The position numbers were made by a program, and so were the translations under genes. Shown here piece by piece: positions 1-9,619 of a stretch of DNA of 64,000 bases (positions within the stretch are counted from its first letter, which is position 1; the number at the start of each line of letters is the position of its first letter). The notes under the pieces were generated by a model. The model did not search any database and was not told where the DNA came from. It saw only the letters and a program-made list of their open reading frames with translations. Source of the DNA: Mesorhizobium sp. ES1-1 (GTDB lineage Bacteria > Pseudomonadota > Alphaproteobacteria > Rhizobiales > Rhizobiaceae). The stretch spans positions 1 through 64,000 of the forward strand of contig NZ_JAIUGX010000011.1 of the NCBI RefSeq assembly GCF_020164785.1. Direction: 5' to 3'.

Positions 1-44
1 GGCGCCGCCGGGCGCCTACCGCCGGCCGCCCCGGGCCCGGCGAC

Positions 45-72
45 GGCCGCCCGAATCCCAGTTCGGGCGGCC
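45..72 (+). promoter_or_regulatory. intergenic stem-loop before sugar permease genes
   Basis: The arms GGCCGCCCGAA and TTCGGGCGGCC form a perfect 11-bp stem with the loop TCCCAG. No T-run follows, so it does not look like a simple rho-independent terminator. It lies about 50 bases before the first permease, where the binding-protein gene of such an operon would normally have just ended. Stem-loops at this place in ABC operons are known to protect the binding-protein message from decay or to limit readthrough. That role here is inference. Confidence 0.6.
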
Positions 73-122
73 GCTCATCCCGCCTCTGAAAAATTCAGTC
101 CGACCAGTGAAGGGTGACCGTG

Positions 123-995
123 ATGGCTACTCAGCAGACCCGTTCGCTTGCCCGCTTCATGATGGCGCCGTCCGTCCTGTTGCTGTTCGTCTGGATGATC
201 GTGCCGCTGGTCATCACCGTCTATTTTTCGTTCCAGCAGTACAATCCGCTGAACCCGATCCGAGACGGCTTCGTCGGCCTTTCCAATTACGCGCTATTCT
301 ACTCCAACCCGGCCTTCCTGCAGTCGATCCTCAACACGCTGACGCTGGTGGTCAGCGTGCTGTTGATCACGGTGATCGGCGGCATCCTGCTGGCGCTGCT
401 GATCGACCAGCCGATGTGGGGCCAGGGCATTGTGCGCATCCTCGTCATATCGCCGTTCTTCGTCATGCCACCGGTGGCCGCGCTGGTCTGGAAGAACATG
501 ATCATGCACCCGCAATATGGGGTGTTTGCCGACATAGCGCGCTTCTTCGGCGCCCAGCCGATCGACTGGTTCGGGCAGCATCCGATGCTGGCCATCATCA
601 TCATCGTCGCCTGGCAGTGGCTGCCCTTCGCGACCCTCATCCTGTTGACGGCCCTGCAGTCGCTCGATGGCGAGCAGAAGGAGGCCGCCGAGATGGACGG
701 CGCCGGCTTCGTCAGCCGCTTCATCTATCTGACGCTGCCGCACATGTCGCGCGCCATCACCGTCGTCATCCTGATCCAGACGATCTTCCTGCTTTCCGTC
801 TATGCCGAGATCCTGGTCACCACCAATGGCGGCCCTGGATATGCCTCCACCAACCTGCCCTTCCTCGTCTACCAGAAGGCGCTGCTGGAGTTCAAAATCG
901 GCCAGGCCTCCGCGGGCGGTGTGATCGCCGTCATCCTCGCCAACATCGTCGCCTTCTTCGCCATGCGCGCCGTCGGCAAGAACCTGGACAGATAG
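123..995 (+). CDS. smoF: polyol/sugar ABC transporter permease (SmoF/MalF type)
   Basis: Inner-membrane permease of a CUT1-family ABC importer, 290 residues with about six membrane segments. The cytoplasmic EAA loop that contacts the ATPase is visible near residue 187 (EAAEMDGAG). The ATG at 123 is preferred to a GTG at 114 because GAAGGG lies at good spacing before the ATG. It is followed 10 bases later by a second permease, then by an ATPase, sorbitol dehydrogenase and mannitol dehydrogenase, so sorbitol, mannitol or a related alditol is the likely substrate. The cognate binding-protein gene is not in the window and presumably lies just upstream. Confidence 0.9.
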   Translation: MATQQTRSLARFMMAPSVLLLFVWMIVPLVITVYFSFQQYNPLNPIRDGFVGLSNYALFYSNPAFLQSILNTLTLVVSVLLITVIGGILLALLIDQPMWGQGIVRILVISPFFVMPPVAALVWKNMIMHPQYGVFADIARFFGAQPIDWFGQHPMLAIIIIVAWQWLPFATLILLTALQSLDGEQKEAAEMDGAGFVSRFIYLTLPHMSRAITVVILIQTIFLLSVYAEILVTTNGGPGYASTNLPFLVYQKALLEFKIGQASAGGVIAVILANIVAFFAMRAVGKNLDR

Positions 996-1005
996 GGGAA
1001 GACAA

Positions 1006-1830
1006 ATGGCACGTGCAGTCACCACCCGACACAAGACAGTCGCGACAATCGCCGCCTGGATCGTTGCCCTGCTGATCTTCTTTCCGATCCTCTACACGAT
1101 CATCACCTCGTTCAAGTCGGAGCAGGAGGCCATCCAGGGCTTCAGCCTCATCCCGTCGGGAACATTCGAGAGCTATGCCGAGGTCCAGGCGCAGAGCGGC
1201 TATTTCAAGTTCTTCATGAACTCGGTGATCCTGTCGCTGGGTTCGACCATCCTGGCCCTGCTGGTCGCCATTCCGGCGGCATGGTCGATGGCGTTTTCGC
1301 CGACGAAGCGGACCAAGGACATATTGATGTGGATGCTCTCCACCAAGATGATGCCGGCGGTGGCCGTGCTGTTTCCGATCTACCTGATCTTCCGCAATCT
1401 CGGCCTGCTCGACAGCCGCATCGGACTGATGATCATGCTGATGCTGATCAACCTGCCGATCGTGGTGTGGATGCTCTACACCTACTTCCGCGAAATCCCG
1501 GGCGAGATCCTGGAGGCCGCGCGCATGGACGGCGCCTCGCTGTGGAACGAGATCATCTATGTGCTGACGCCGATGGCGGTGCCAGGCATCGCCTCGACGA
1601 TGCTGCTCAACATCATCCTGGCCTGGAACGAGGCGTTCTGGACGATCCGGCTAACCACGACGGAGGCCGCGCCGCTCACCGCCTTCATCAGCTCGTTTTC
1701 CAGCCCGCAAGGCCTGTTCTGGGCAAAGCTTTCCGCCGCCTCGACGCTGGCCATCGCGCCGATCCTGATCATGGGGTGGTTCAGTCAGAAGCAGCTGGTG
1801 CGGGGCCTGACCTTTGGCGCCGTGAAGTAA
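1006..1830 (+). CDS. smoG: polyol/sugar ABC transporter permease (SmoG/MalG type)
   Basis: Second permease of the same CUT1 importer, 274 residues. It has an N-terminal membrane segment (about residues 15-35) followed by the usual short periplasmic stretch and five more segments. The EAA loop begins near residue 170 (EAARMDGAS). The start follows a GGGGAAGA ribosome-binding sequence 10 bases after the preceding permease. It would form the heterodimeric membrane pore with that protein. The family is clear; the alditol specificity is inferred from the dehydrogenases downstream. Confidence 0.9.
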   Translation: MARAVTTRHKTVATIAAWIVALLIFFPILYTIITSFKSEQEAIQGFSLIPSGTFESYAEVQAQSGYFKFFMNSVILSLGSTILALLVAIPAAWSMAFSPTKRTKDILMWMLSTKMMPAVAVLFPIYLIFRNLGLLDSRIGLMIMLMLINLPIVVWMLYTYFREIPGEILEAARMDGASLWNEIIYVLTPMAVPGIASTMLLNIILAWNEAFWTIRLTTTEAAPLTAFISSFSSPQGLFWAKLSAASTLAIAPILIMGWFSQKQLVRGLTFGAVK

Positions 1831-1881
1831 CCAACGCTGCTTGAAGAAGCCGGCGAAAAACAACCCCTCGGGGAGGAAACC

Positions 1882-2880
<999 letters not shown>

Positions 2881-2882
2881 GC

Positions 2883-3653
2883 ATGCGCCTGGCCGGCAAA
2901 TCGGCGCTGATCACCGGGGCCGCCCGTGGCATCGGCCGGGCGTTCGCCGAGGCCTATGCCGGCGAAGGCGCCACTGTTGCCATTGCCGACATCAACCTGG
3001 AGGCGGCGGAAAAGACGGCCGCCGAGATCGGCGGCAGGGCCTATGCGGTCATGCTCGACGTTAGCGATCAGGCCTCGATCGACGCCGCGGTAAAGGCGGT
3101 CGAGACCAAGACCGGCGGGCTCGACATCCTGATCAACAACGCCGCCTTGTTCGACCTGGCGCCGATCGTCGACATCACCCGGGCGAGTTACGAGAAACTG
3201 TTCTCCGTCAATGTCGCCGGCACGCTTTTCATGTTGCAGGCAGCGGCCCGCTCGATGATCGCGCGGGGCAAGGGCGGCAGGATCATCAACATGGCGAGCC
3301 AGGCCGGGCGACGCGGCGAACCGCCGGTCGGGGTCTATTGCGCTACCAAGGCCGCCGTCATCTCGCTGACCCAGTCGGCGGGGCTCGACCTGATCAAGCA
3401 CCGCATCAACGTCAATGGCATCGCGCCCGGGGTGGTCGACAGCGACATGTGGGACCAGGTCGATGCGCTGTTCGCCAAATACGAGAACCGCCCGAGGGGC
3501 GAGAAGAAGCGTCTTGTCGGCGAGGGCGTCCCTTACGGCCGCATGGGCAAGCCGCAAGATCTGACCGGCATGGCGATCTTCCTGGCCAGCAGCGAGGCCG
3601 AATACATCGTCGCCCAGACTTACAATGTCGACGGCGGCCAGTGGATGAGCTGA
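2883..3653 (+). CDS. smoS: sorbitol/galactitol dehydrogenase (short-chain dehydrogenase)
   Basis: NAD-dependent oxidation of sorbitol to fructose, and in close homologues galactitol to tagatose. The 256-residue protein has the same length as, and reads very like, Rhodobacter sphaeroides SmoS, as I remember that sequence (for example NNAALFDLAPIV and the C-terminus TYNVDGGQWMS). The nucleotide-binding TGAARGIG is at residues 11-18, and the catalytic YxxxK is Y152-K156 after NMASQAGRRG. The ATG at 2883 matches the SmoS N-terminus; a GTG at 2877 overlapping the ATPase stop is the alternative. Its place after the transporter genes indicates an alditol-uptake and oxidation operon. Confidence 0.93.
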   Translation: MRLAGKSALITGAARGIGRAFAEAYAGEGATVAIADINLEAAEKTAAEIGGRAYAVMLDVSDQASIDAAVKAVETKTGGLDILINNAALFDLAPIVDITRASYEKLFSVNVAGTLFMLQAAARSMIARGKGGRIINMASQAGRRGEPPVGVYCATKAAVISLTQSAGLDLIKHRINVNGIAPGVVDSDMWDQVDALFAKYENRPRGEKKRLVGEGVPYGRMGKPQDLTGMAIFLASSEAEYIVAQTYNVDGGQWMS

Positions 3654-3691
3654 CCGTATGCGTTCCGGCTTTGCCGGCGAAGGAGTGAACC

Positions 3692-5170
3692 ATGGCTACG
3701 AAACTCTCGTCCGAGGCGCTGGCGAACCTGCCGGCCAAGGTCGCCGGCCCTAAATACGATCGCGCCTCGCTCAAGGCCGGCATCGTGCATTTCGGCGTCG
3801 GCAATTTCCATCGCTCGCACCAGGCCGTCTATCTCGACGACCTGTTCAATTCGGGCCTCGGCCACGACTGGGCGCTGGTCGGGGCCGGCGTGTTCGAGGG
3901 CGAGAAGGTCGGCCGCGCCAAGCTTGAAGAACAGGACTGGCTGACCACGGTGGTCGAGCAGGACGAGGGCCATATGAGCGCCCGTGTCACCGGCTCCATG
4001 ATCGACTTCCTGACACCGGGAGACCCGGCCGGGATCATCAAACGGCTTGCCGACCCGGCGATCCGGATCGTTTCGCTGACCATCACAGAGGGCGGCTATT
4101 TCATCGACCCGGCTTCTGGCGTGTTCAATCCGGCCCATCCCGACATCGTCGCAGATGCGCAGCCGGGCGCCACGCCGAAGACCGTGTTCGGCATCATCCT
4201 TGCCGGGCTGGTGCGCCGGCGTGACGAGGGCACCGTGCCGTTCACCGTCATGTCCTGCGACAACATCCCTCACAACGGCCACGTCACCTCCGACGGCGTC
4301 ATCGGCCTTGCCCGGCTTATCGACGAGGACCTGGCAAATTGGGTCGGCGAGCATGTCGCCTTTCCGAACGCCATGGTCGACCGGATCACGCCGGCCACCA
4401 CGGATCGCGAACGCGGCATCCTGGCCAAGGATTTCGGGCTGGAGGACAATTGGCCGGTGTTCTGCGAGCCGTTCCGGCAATGGGTGCTGGAAGATCATTT
4501 CACCGACGGCCGTCCGCCGCTGGAAAAGGTCGGCGTGCAGTTCGTCAGGGATGTCGCGCCCTATGAACTGATGAAGATACGCATCCTCAATGGCGGCCAT
4601 GCCACCATCGCCTACCCGGCCGGGCTGATGGACATTCATTTCGTCCATGAAGCGATGCAGGAGCCTTTGGTGCGCGGCTTTCTCGACAAGCTCGAGCATG
4701 ACGAGATCATCCCGACCGTACCGCCCGTTCCAGACACTGTGCTGGAAAACTACTACCAGCTCATCGACAAGCGCTTCTCCAATCCCAAGATCGGCGACAC
4801 GGTGCGGCGGCTTTGCCTGGACGGCTCGAACCGGCAGCCGAAATTCATCATCCCGACCATTGCCGACCGGTTGAAGGCCGGACAGGGCGTCGCCGGCTTG
4901 GCGCTGGAATCGGCGCTCTGGTGCCGCTACTGCTTCGGCACGACCGACAGCGGCGCGGTCATCGAGCCCAACGACCCAAGCTGGGACCGGCTGCAGGCAA
5001 CGGCAAGGGCGGCAAAGGATGCGCCGGCCGCATGGCTGGCCATGGAGGATATTTACGGTGATGTCGGCCGGGCGACCGCTTTTGTCGAGGCCTTCGGCCA
5101 CGCCCTCAAAATGCTCTGGGCGGACGGCACACGCGCCACGCTGACGCGCTATCTCGCCGGCAGCCTCTGA
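3692..5170 (+). CDS. mtlK: mannitol 2-dehydrogenase
   Basis: Polyol-specific long-chain dehydrogenase oxidising D-mannitol to fructose and, in many homologues, D-arabitol to D-xylulose. The 492-residue length matches the Pseudomonas fluorescens enzyme (about 493). The catalytic set falls at the same numbers as there: K295, N300 and H303 within KIRILNGGH. The N-terminal Rossmann part carries GVGNFHRSHQ. A short CCGGC-TTT-GCCGG hairpin and AAGGAG precede the ATG. With smoS it gives the operon two dehydrogenases of different fold feeding ketoses into metabolism. Confidence 0.94.
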   Translation: MATKLSSEALANLPAKVAGPKYDRASLKAGIVHFGVGNFHRSHQAVYLDDLFNSGLGHDWALVGAGVFEGEKVGRAKLEEQDWLTTVVEQDEGHMSARVTGSMIDFLTPGDPAGIIKRLADPAIRIVSLTITEGGYFIDPASGVFNPAHPDIVADAQPGATPKTVFGIILAGLVRRRDEGTVPFTVMSCDNIPHNGHVTSDGVIGLARLIDEDLANWVGEHVAFPNAMVDRITPATTDRERGILAKDFGLEDNWPVFCEPFRQWVLEDHFTDGRPPLEKVGVQFVRDVAPYELMKIRILNGGHATIAYPAGLMDIHFVHEAMQEPLVRGFLDKLEHDEIIPTVPPVPDTVLENYYQLIDKRFSNPKIGDTVRRLCLDGSNRQPKFIIPTIADRLKAGQGVAGLALESALWCRYCFGTTDSGAVIEPNDPSWDRLQATARAAKDAPAAWLAMEDIYGDVGRATAFVEAFGHALKMLWADGTRATLTRYLAGSL

Positions 5171-5185
5171 CCGCCGTTTCACGCT

Positions 5186-5869
5186 ATGGCGCCTGAACTC
5201 GTCATCTTCGACTGCGATGGCGTGCTGGTCGACAGTGAGGCGCTTTCCGTCTCGGCCCTGCTCGCCATGATCCAACTTGCCGGCGGCAGCGTCAGCGACG
5301 ACCTCGCCTACGAGCATTTTCTCGGCAAGAGCACGAAAAGCGTGCGCGAGATCCTCTGTCGCGAATTCGGCCTCGACATCGCCGATAGCCGCCTTGCTGA
5401 AATGCAGGTCGATCTCATGCGCCGGTTCCGCGAAGAACTGAAACCGATGCCGGGCGTCAGGGAGATGCTGCCGAGGCTCGACCTTCCCTGCTGCGTCGCC
5501 TCGTCGGGTACGCTCGACCGCATCCGCCACGCGCTTGATGTCACCGGACTGCTCGGCCTTCTGGAACCGCATCTGTTCAGTGCAAGCATGGTGGCGCAAG
5601 GCAAGCCGGAGCCGGATCTCTTTCTCTATGCCGCAGCCTCCATGCATGTCGAGCCACGGCATTGCCTTGTCATCGAGGACAGCCCGGCGGGCATCGCGGC
5701 GGCGCAAGCGGCAGGCATGGCGGTCTTCGCCTTCACCGGGGGTTCCCATGCCGGCAACCCGGCGCTGCAAGTGCGCCTTGCGTCGATGCAGCCGGACTCT
5801 ATATTCGCTAACATGCTGCAATTGCCCGATCTGATTGCAGGCCTGGGAGCGAGAGTAAGAGCGTCTTGA
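5186..5869 (+). CDS. HAD-IA family sugar-phosphate phosphatase
   Basis: Haloacid-dehalogenase superfamily hydrolase, 227 residues. The nucleophile motif FDCDGVLVDSE has aspartates at 9 and 11, motif II is SSGTLDRI, motif III is the lysine of GKPEPDLF, and motif IV is VIEDSPAGIAAA. The cap insertion after motif I places it with beta-phosphoglucomutase and sugar-phosphatase relatives. It starts 15 bases after mtlK, and its last four bases (TTGA) overlap the kinase start, so the two are probably coupled. The substrate is unknown; a role in removing dead-end sugar phosphates from alditol metabolism is inference. Confidence 0.85.
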   Translation: MAPELVIFDCDGVLVDSEALSVSALLAMIQLAGGSVSDDLAYEHFLGKSTKSVREILCREFGLDIADSRLAEMQVDLMRRFREELKPMPGVREMLPRLDLPCCVASSGTLDRIRHALDVTGLLGLLEPHLFSASMVAQGKPEPDLFLYAAASMHVEPRHCLVIEDSPAGIAAAQAAGMAVFAFTGGSHAGNPALQVRLASMQPDSIFANMLQLPDLIAGLGARVRAS

Positions 5870-7449
5870 AGAATTTCGTTTGCGCGGTCGATGTCGGCAC
5901 CGGGAGCGCTCGCGCGGGCATTCTCGACACCAGCGGTAGCTTGCTTGGACGCGCCGAGCATCCAATCCTGATGAACCAGCCGAAGCCCGATCACGCCGAG
6001 CATGATTCGCGCGACATCTGGTCGGCGGTCTGCACCGCGGTGCGTGCCGCACGCGAAAAATCAGGCGTCGGCGCGCAAGACATCGTCGGCATTTCCTTCG
6101 ATGCCACCTGCTCGCTTGTCGTGCGGGACCGGCAAGGGGATCAGCTCAGCGTTTCCACCACGGGCGAGAGGCGCTGGGATACGATCGTCTGGCTCGATCA
6201 TCGCGCCATAGCGGAAGCCGACGAATGCACCGCGAGCGGACATGCCGTGCTGAATTACATAGGCGGGGTCATGTCGCCGGAAATGGCGACGCCGAAGCTG
6301 ATGTGGCTGAAGCGCAACCTGCCTGACAGTTGGAATGAAGCCAGCTATCTGTTCGACCTGGCCGACTTCCTGACGTGGCAGGCGACCGGCTCGCTGGCCC
6401 GCTCGCAATGCACGCTGACGGCCAAATGGACCTATCTGGCGCATGAAGACAGGGCTTGGCGGCGCGATTTCTTCGACATCGTCGGTCTCGATGATCTGTT
6501 CGAGCACGGCAATCTGCCCGAACGGGCCAGCGCCGTCGGCGCCGATATCGGCCATCTGACGGCGCAGGCGGCGGCAGAGCTTGGGCTGAGCGAGACGTGC
6601 CGGGTCGGCGCGGGGCTCATCGACGCGTATGCCGGCGCGCTTGGCGTGCTCGGCGGCTTTGCCGGTGACGAACAGAATATCGGCCGGCACCTTGCGCTGA
6701 TTGCCGGAACGTCGAGCTGCGTCATGGCGATGTCGCCCGATCCGCAGCCCTTCGCCGGGGTCTGGGGGCCTTATTACGGTGCCGCACTGCCGAAGCTCTG
6801 GCTCTCGGAAGGCGGCCAGTCGGCCACCGGCGCTCTGCTCGACCACATCATTCGCTGGCACGGCGCGGGCGGCGAGCCGGACGCCGCCATGCATGCCCGG
6901 ATCGCCAGGCGCGTCACAGAACTGCGCGCAGCCGAAGGTGACAACCTCGCCGCCAGGCTGCATGTGCTGCCGGACTTCCACGGCAACCGCTCGCCTCTCG
7001 CCGATCCGCATGCGATCGGCGTCGTCAGCGGGCTGACGCTGGATTCCTCGTTCGACAGCTTGTGCAAGCTCTACTGGCGCACCGCCGTCGGCATCGCGCT
7101 CGGGGTGCGCCATGTGCTGGAGGCGCTGAACGAGAACGGCTACCTGATCGACACGCTGCACGTCACCGGTGGCCACACCAAGAACCCGTTACTGATGGAA
7201 CTCTATGCCGACGCAACCGGCTGCACGGTGGTCGAGCCTCTGGCCGACGAGGCGGTGCTACTCGGCACCGGCATGGTCGCGGCTACCGCCGCCGGGCTTT
7301 TCCCGGACCTCAACGCCGCCTGCGTTGCCATGCAGCAAGGTGGCAAGACGCGAGGATCGAACCAGGCAGCCGCCGGACGCTTCGACCGCGACTACAGGGT
7401 CTTCCTTGAAATGCACCGGCAGCGGCGGATGCTGGACGCGATTCGCTAG
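5866..7449 (+). CDS. FGGY-family pentulose kinase, probably D-ribulokinase type
   Basis: ATP-dependent sugar kinase of 527 residues. The N-terminal phosphate loop is DVGTGSARAGI, a second ATPase-fold motif is LIAGTSSCVMAM in the middle, and VTGGHTKNPLLMELYADATG is the adenosine-site motif in the C-terminal half. The length and HVTGGHTKN pattern fit the ribulokinase-like FGGY group better than the roughly 480-residue xylulokinases usual in rhizobial polyol operons. The start is TTG at 5866, overlapping the HAD stop. It probably phosphorylates the ketose made by one of the dehydrogenases, for example D-ribulose from ribitol. This is the last gene of the plus-strand operon. Confidence 0.8.
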   Translation: MKNFVCAVDVGTGSARAGILDTSGSLLGRAEHPILMNQPKPDHAEHDSRDIWSAVCTAVRAAREKSGVGAQDIVGISFDATCSLVVRDRQGDQLSVSTTGERRWDTIVWLDHRAIAEADECTASGHAVLNYIGGVMSPEMATPKLMWLKRNLPDSWNEASYLFDLADFLTWQATGSLARSQCTLTAKWTYLAHEDRAWRRDFFDIVGLDDLFEHGNLPERASAVGADIGHLTAQAAAELGLSETCRVGAGLIDAYAGALGVLGGFAGDEQNIGRHLALIAGTSSCVMAMSPDPQPFAGVWGPYYGAALPKLWLSEGGQSATGALLDHIIRWHGAGGEPDAAMHARIARRVTELRAAEGDNLAARLHVLPDFHGNRSPLADPHAIGVVSGLTLDSSFDSLCKLYWRTAVGIALGVRHVLEALNENGYLIDTLHVTGGHTKNPLLMELYADATGCTVVEPLADEAVLLGTGMVAATAAGLFPDLNAACVAMQQGGKTRGSNQAAAGRFDRDYRVFLEMHRQRRMLDAIR

Positions 7450-7461
7450 CAATCCTCGTTG

Positions 7462-8550
7462 TTACTGTCGGCGCAGGGACATGCCGGATTGCGCATCGAA
7501 CAGGTGCAGGCTCGATTCATCGAAACCGTAGCGGACGTCGGCGCGGATGGCCGGGCAGGCACGGCTCGGCACCAGCGCACTGATTTCCTTGCCGCCCAAG
7601 CAGAACGTCACCAGCGCGTCATTGCCGTGGAATTCGATGAGATCGGCCGTCCCTTCCAGGAGATTTCCTGACGCGCCGGGACTGGCGGCGACGAGGTCGG
7701 GCGGCCTTATCCCAAGGACGGCGCGCTCACCCTGCTGTAGCCTGAAGCGTTCGCCTGAGATGGTGAAGACCGTTCCGGCATTGGTCAGCGTCCAGGCGTC
7801 GCCGTCCCGGCCGATCGTCACATCGATGAAGTTCATGTTCGGGGTTCCGATGAACCCCGCCACGAACAGATTGCCCGGGCGCTCGTAGATTTCCGCCGGC
7901 GAACCGATCTGCTCGATCCTGCCATCTCGCAAGAGGACGATGCGATCCGCGAGCGTCATCGCCTCCAGCTGGTCATGGGTGACGTAGACGGTGGTCGTGT
8001 TCAACGACTGGTGCAGCCGCGCGATCTCGACGCGCATATGGTTGCGCAGTTTTGCGTCCAGGTTGGACAGCGGCTCATCGAACAGGAACACTTTTGGTGT
8101 CTTGATCATGGCGCGCGCGATGGCGACGCGCTGCTGCTGCCCGCCGGACAGCTCGGCCGGCTTGCGATCGAGATAGGGATCGAGACCCAGCGTCGTCGAG
8201 ACGGCGCCCACGCGCTGCCGGATTTCGGCCTTCGGCACGTTCTGCCGCTTCAGACCGAAGGCGATGTTGTCGAAGATCGTCATATGCGGATAGAGCGCGT
8301 AGTTCTGGAACACCATGGCGACGCCACGGTCGCCCGGATCGAGGTCATTGACCACCGTACCGCCGATCGAGATCTCGCCGCCGCTGATATCCTCCAGCCC
8401 GGCCAGCATCCTCAGCAAAGTGGACTTGCCGCAACCGGAAGGGCCGAGGAAGACGACGAATTCGTGTTCCTCGATGCTCAAATTAAGATCGCGGATGACC
8501 GAAGTGGCGCCATAGGATTTGTCGACATGAGAACAGACGATCGCGGACAT
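7462..8550 (-). CDS. sugar ABC transporter ATP-binding protein (UgpC/MalK type)
   Basis: ATPase subunit of 362 residues for the second sugar importer. Walker A GPSGCGKST, signature LSGGQQQRVAIARA and Walker B FLFDEPLSNLDA are intact, and a TOBE region fills the C-terminal 120 residues. It is the last gene of a minus-strand operon (binding protein, two permeases, dehydrogenase, ATPase) and ends only 12 bases from the end of the converging kinase gene. The operon order, with the ATPase after the dehydrogenase, differs from the first polyol locus, so the two loci are not simple duplicates. Confidence 0.9.
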   Translation of the reverse strand: MSAIVCSHVDKSYGATSVIRDLNLSIEEHEFVVFLGPSGCGKSTLLRMLAGLEDISGGEISIGGTVVNDLDPGDRGVAMVFQNYALYPHMTIFDNIAFGLKRQNVPKAEIRQRVGAVSTTLGLDPYLDRKPAELSGGQQQRVAIARAMIKTPKVFLFDEPLSNLDAKLRNHMRVEIARLHQSLNTTTVYVTHDQLEAMTLADRIVLLRDGRIEQIGSPAEIYERPGNLFVAGFIGTPNMNFIDVTIGRDGDAWTLTNAGTVFTISGERFRLQQGERAVLGIRPPDLVAASPGASGNLLEGTADLIEFHGNDALVTFCLGGKEISALVPSRACPAIRADVRYGFDESSLHLFDAQSGMSLRRQ

Positions 8551-8557
8551 GGCTCTG

Positions 8558-9604
8558 TCAGGCCTTTTCGCTCGAAATCAGGATCTGCAGCTTGACGTCT
8601 TCCGGCTTGCCCGCCGCGGCCCGCTCGAACGCCTCGATGCTGTCGTCGAAGGCATAGGTTCCGGTGATAAGCGGATTGAGGTCGACCTTGCCGGAGGCGA
8701 TGAGTTGCAGGGCGCGGTCGAAGATGTTGGCGTAGCGGAATACCGTCTCGATGCGAACCTCCTTCGATATCGCAGCCGGAACGTTGACGGTAACCGGCTC
8801 CACCGGCAACCCGACCAGCACCACCGCGCCTCCGGGGCGTACGACATCGAACAGATCGGCAAAGGCCTTCGGGCTGCCGCTCGCCTCGAACACGATGTCG
8901 GCGCCCCAATTGTCGGTCGCTTCGGAGACTGCGTCGGCCAGTGACCGCTCACCGATATTGACGGGAGCGATGCCGGAATAACGCGCCGCGATCTCCAGCT
9001 TGGGGGCCGAGAAGTCGGAGATCAGCACCTTCGAGCAACCGCCGGCGAGAGCCGCCAGCGCAATCATGATGCCAATCGGACCGCAGCCGATGACGACGGC
9101 GACGTCGCCTGGCACGATGCGGGCGCGGGACGCCGCCTGCATGCCGATGGCAAAGGGCTCGACCATCGCCCCTTCGGCGAAGGAGACATTGTCCGGCAGC
9201 CTGTAGGTGAACGCGGCCGGATGCACGGTGTAGGGCGCGAGCACGCCATGCACCGGCGGCGTTGCCCAGAAGGAGACGTCTGGATCGACATTGTAGATGC
9301 CGAGCTTGGTTGCGCGTGACGACAGGTTTGGCACGCCCGGCTCCATGCAAACGCGGTCGCCAACCTTCAGCCTCGTCACGTTGGCGCCGACCTGCACAAT
9401 TGTTCCGGAAGCCTCGTGACCGAGCACCATCGGCGCGCGTACGACATAGCTGCCGATGGCGCCATGCGTGTAATAGTGCACGTCGCTGCCGCAGACGCCG
9501 ACCGTATGGATGGCGATCCTGACATCGTCCGGCCCCACATCGAGCGGCAGCGCGATCTCGCGCAGGGCCAGTTCGCCCTTCTTCTCAAGCACCAATGCCC
9601 GCAT
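8558..9604 (-). CDS. zinc-type polyol dehydrogenase (sorbitol/xylitol dehydrogenase family)
   Basis: Medium-chain alcohol dehydrogenase of 348 residues. The catalytic-zinc region reads VCGSDVHYYTHG and GHEASG, typical of sorbitol and xylitol dehydrogenases, and the Rossmann glycines are in VIGCGPIGIM. The lobe that usually holds four cysteines for a structural zinc lacks them (PNLSSRATKLGIYNV), as in animal sorbitol dehydrogenases, so only the catalytic zinc is expected. GAGG lies 8 bases before the ATG. Flanked by sugar ABC genes, it should oxidise the alditol brought in by that transporter. The precise substrate (xylitol, sorbitol or L-arabitol) cannot be read from sequence. Confidence 0.88.
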   Translation of the reverse strand: MRALVLEKKGELALREIALPLDVGPDDVRIAIHTVGVCGSDVHYYTHGAIGSYVVRAPMVLGHEASGTIVQVGANVTRLKVGDRVCMEPGVPNLSSRATKLGIYNVDPDVSFWATPPVHGVLAPYTVHPAAFTYRLPDNVSFAEGAMVEPFAIGMQAASRARIVPGDVAVVIGCGPIGIMIALAALAGGCSKVLISDFSAPKLEIAARYSGIAPVNIGERSLADAVSEATDNWGADIVFEASGSPKAFADLFDVVRPGGAVVLVGLPVEPVTVNVPAAISKEVRIETVFRYANIFDRALQLIASGKVDLNPLITGTYAFDDSIEAFERAAAGKPEDVKLQILISSEKA

Positions 9605-9619
9605 CGTCTCGTCCTCGCT

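Noticed and set aside
1..44. End of a binding-protein gene at the left edge
   Set aside because: The first bases are GC-rich without a convincing reading frame or stop placement, so the missing smoE cannot be claimed to reach into the window.
3620..6052. Very long minus-strand open frame opposite mtlK and the HAD gene
   Set aside because: It is the antisense shadow of high-GC coding sequence, rich in Arg, Ala and Gly, with no domain; the plus-strand genes carry real motifs.
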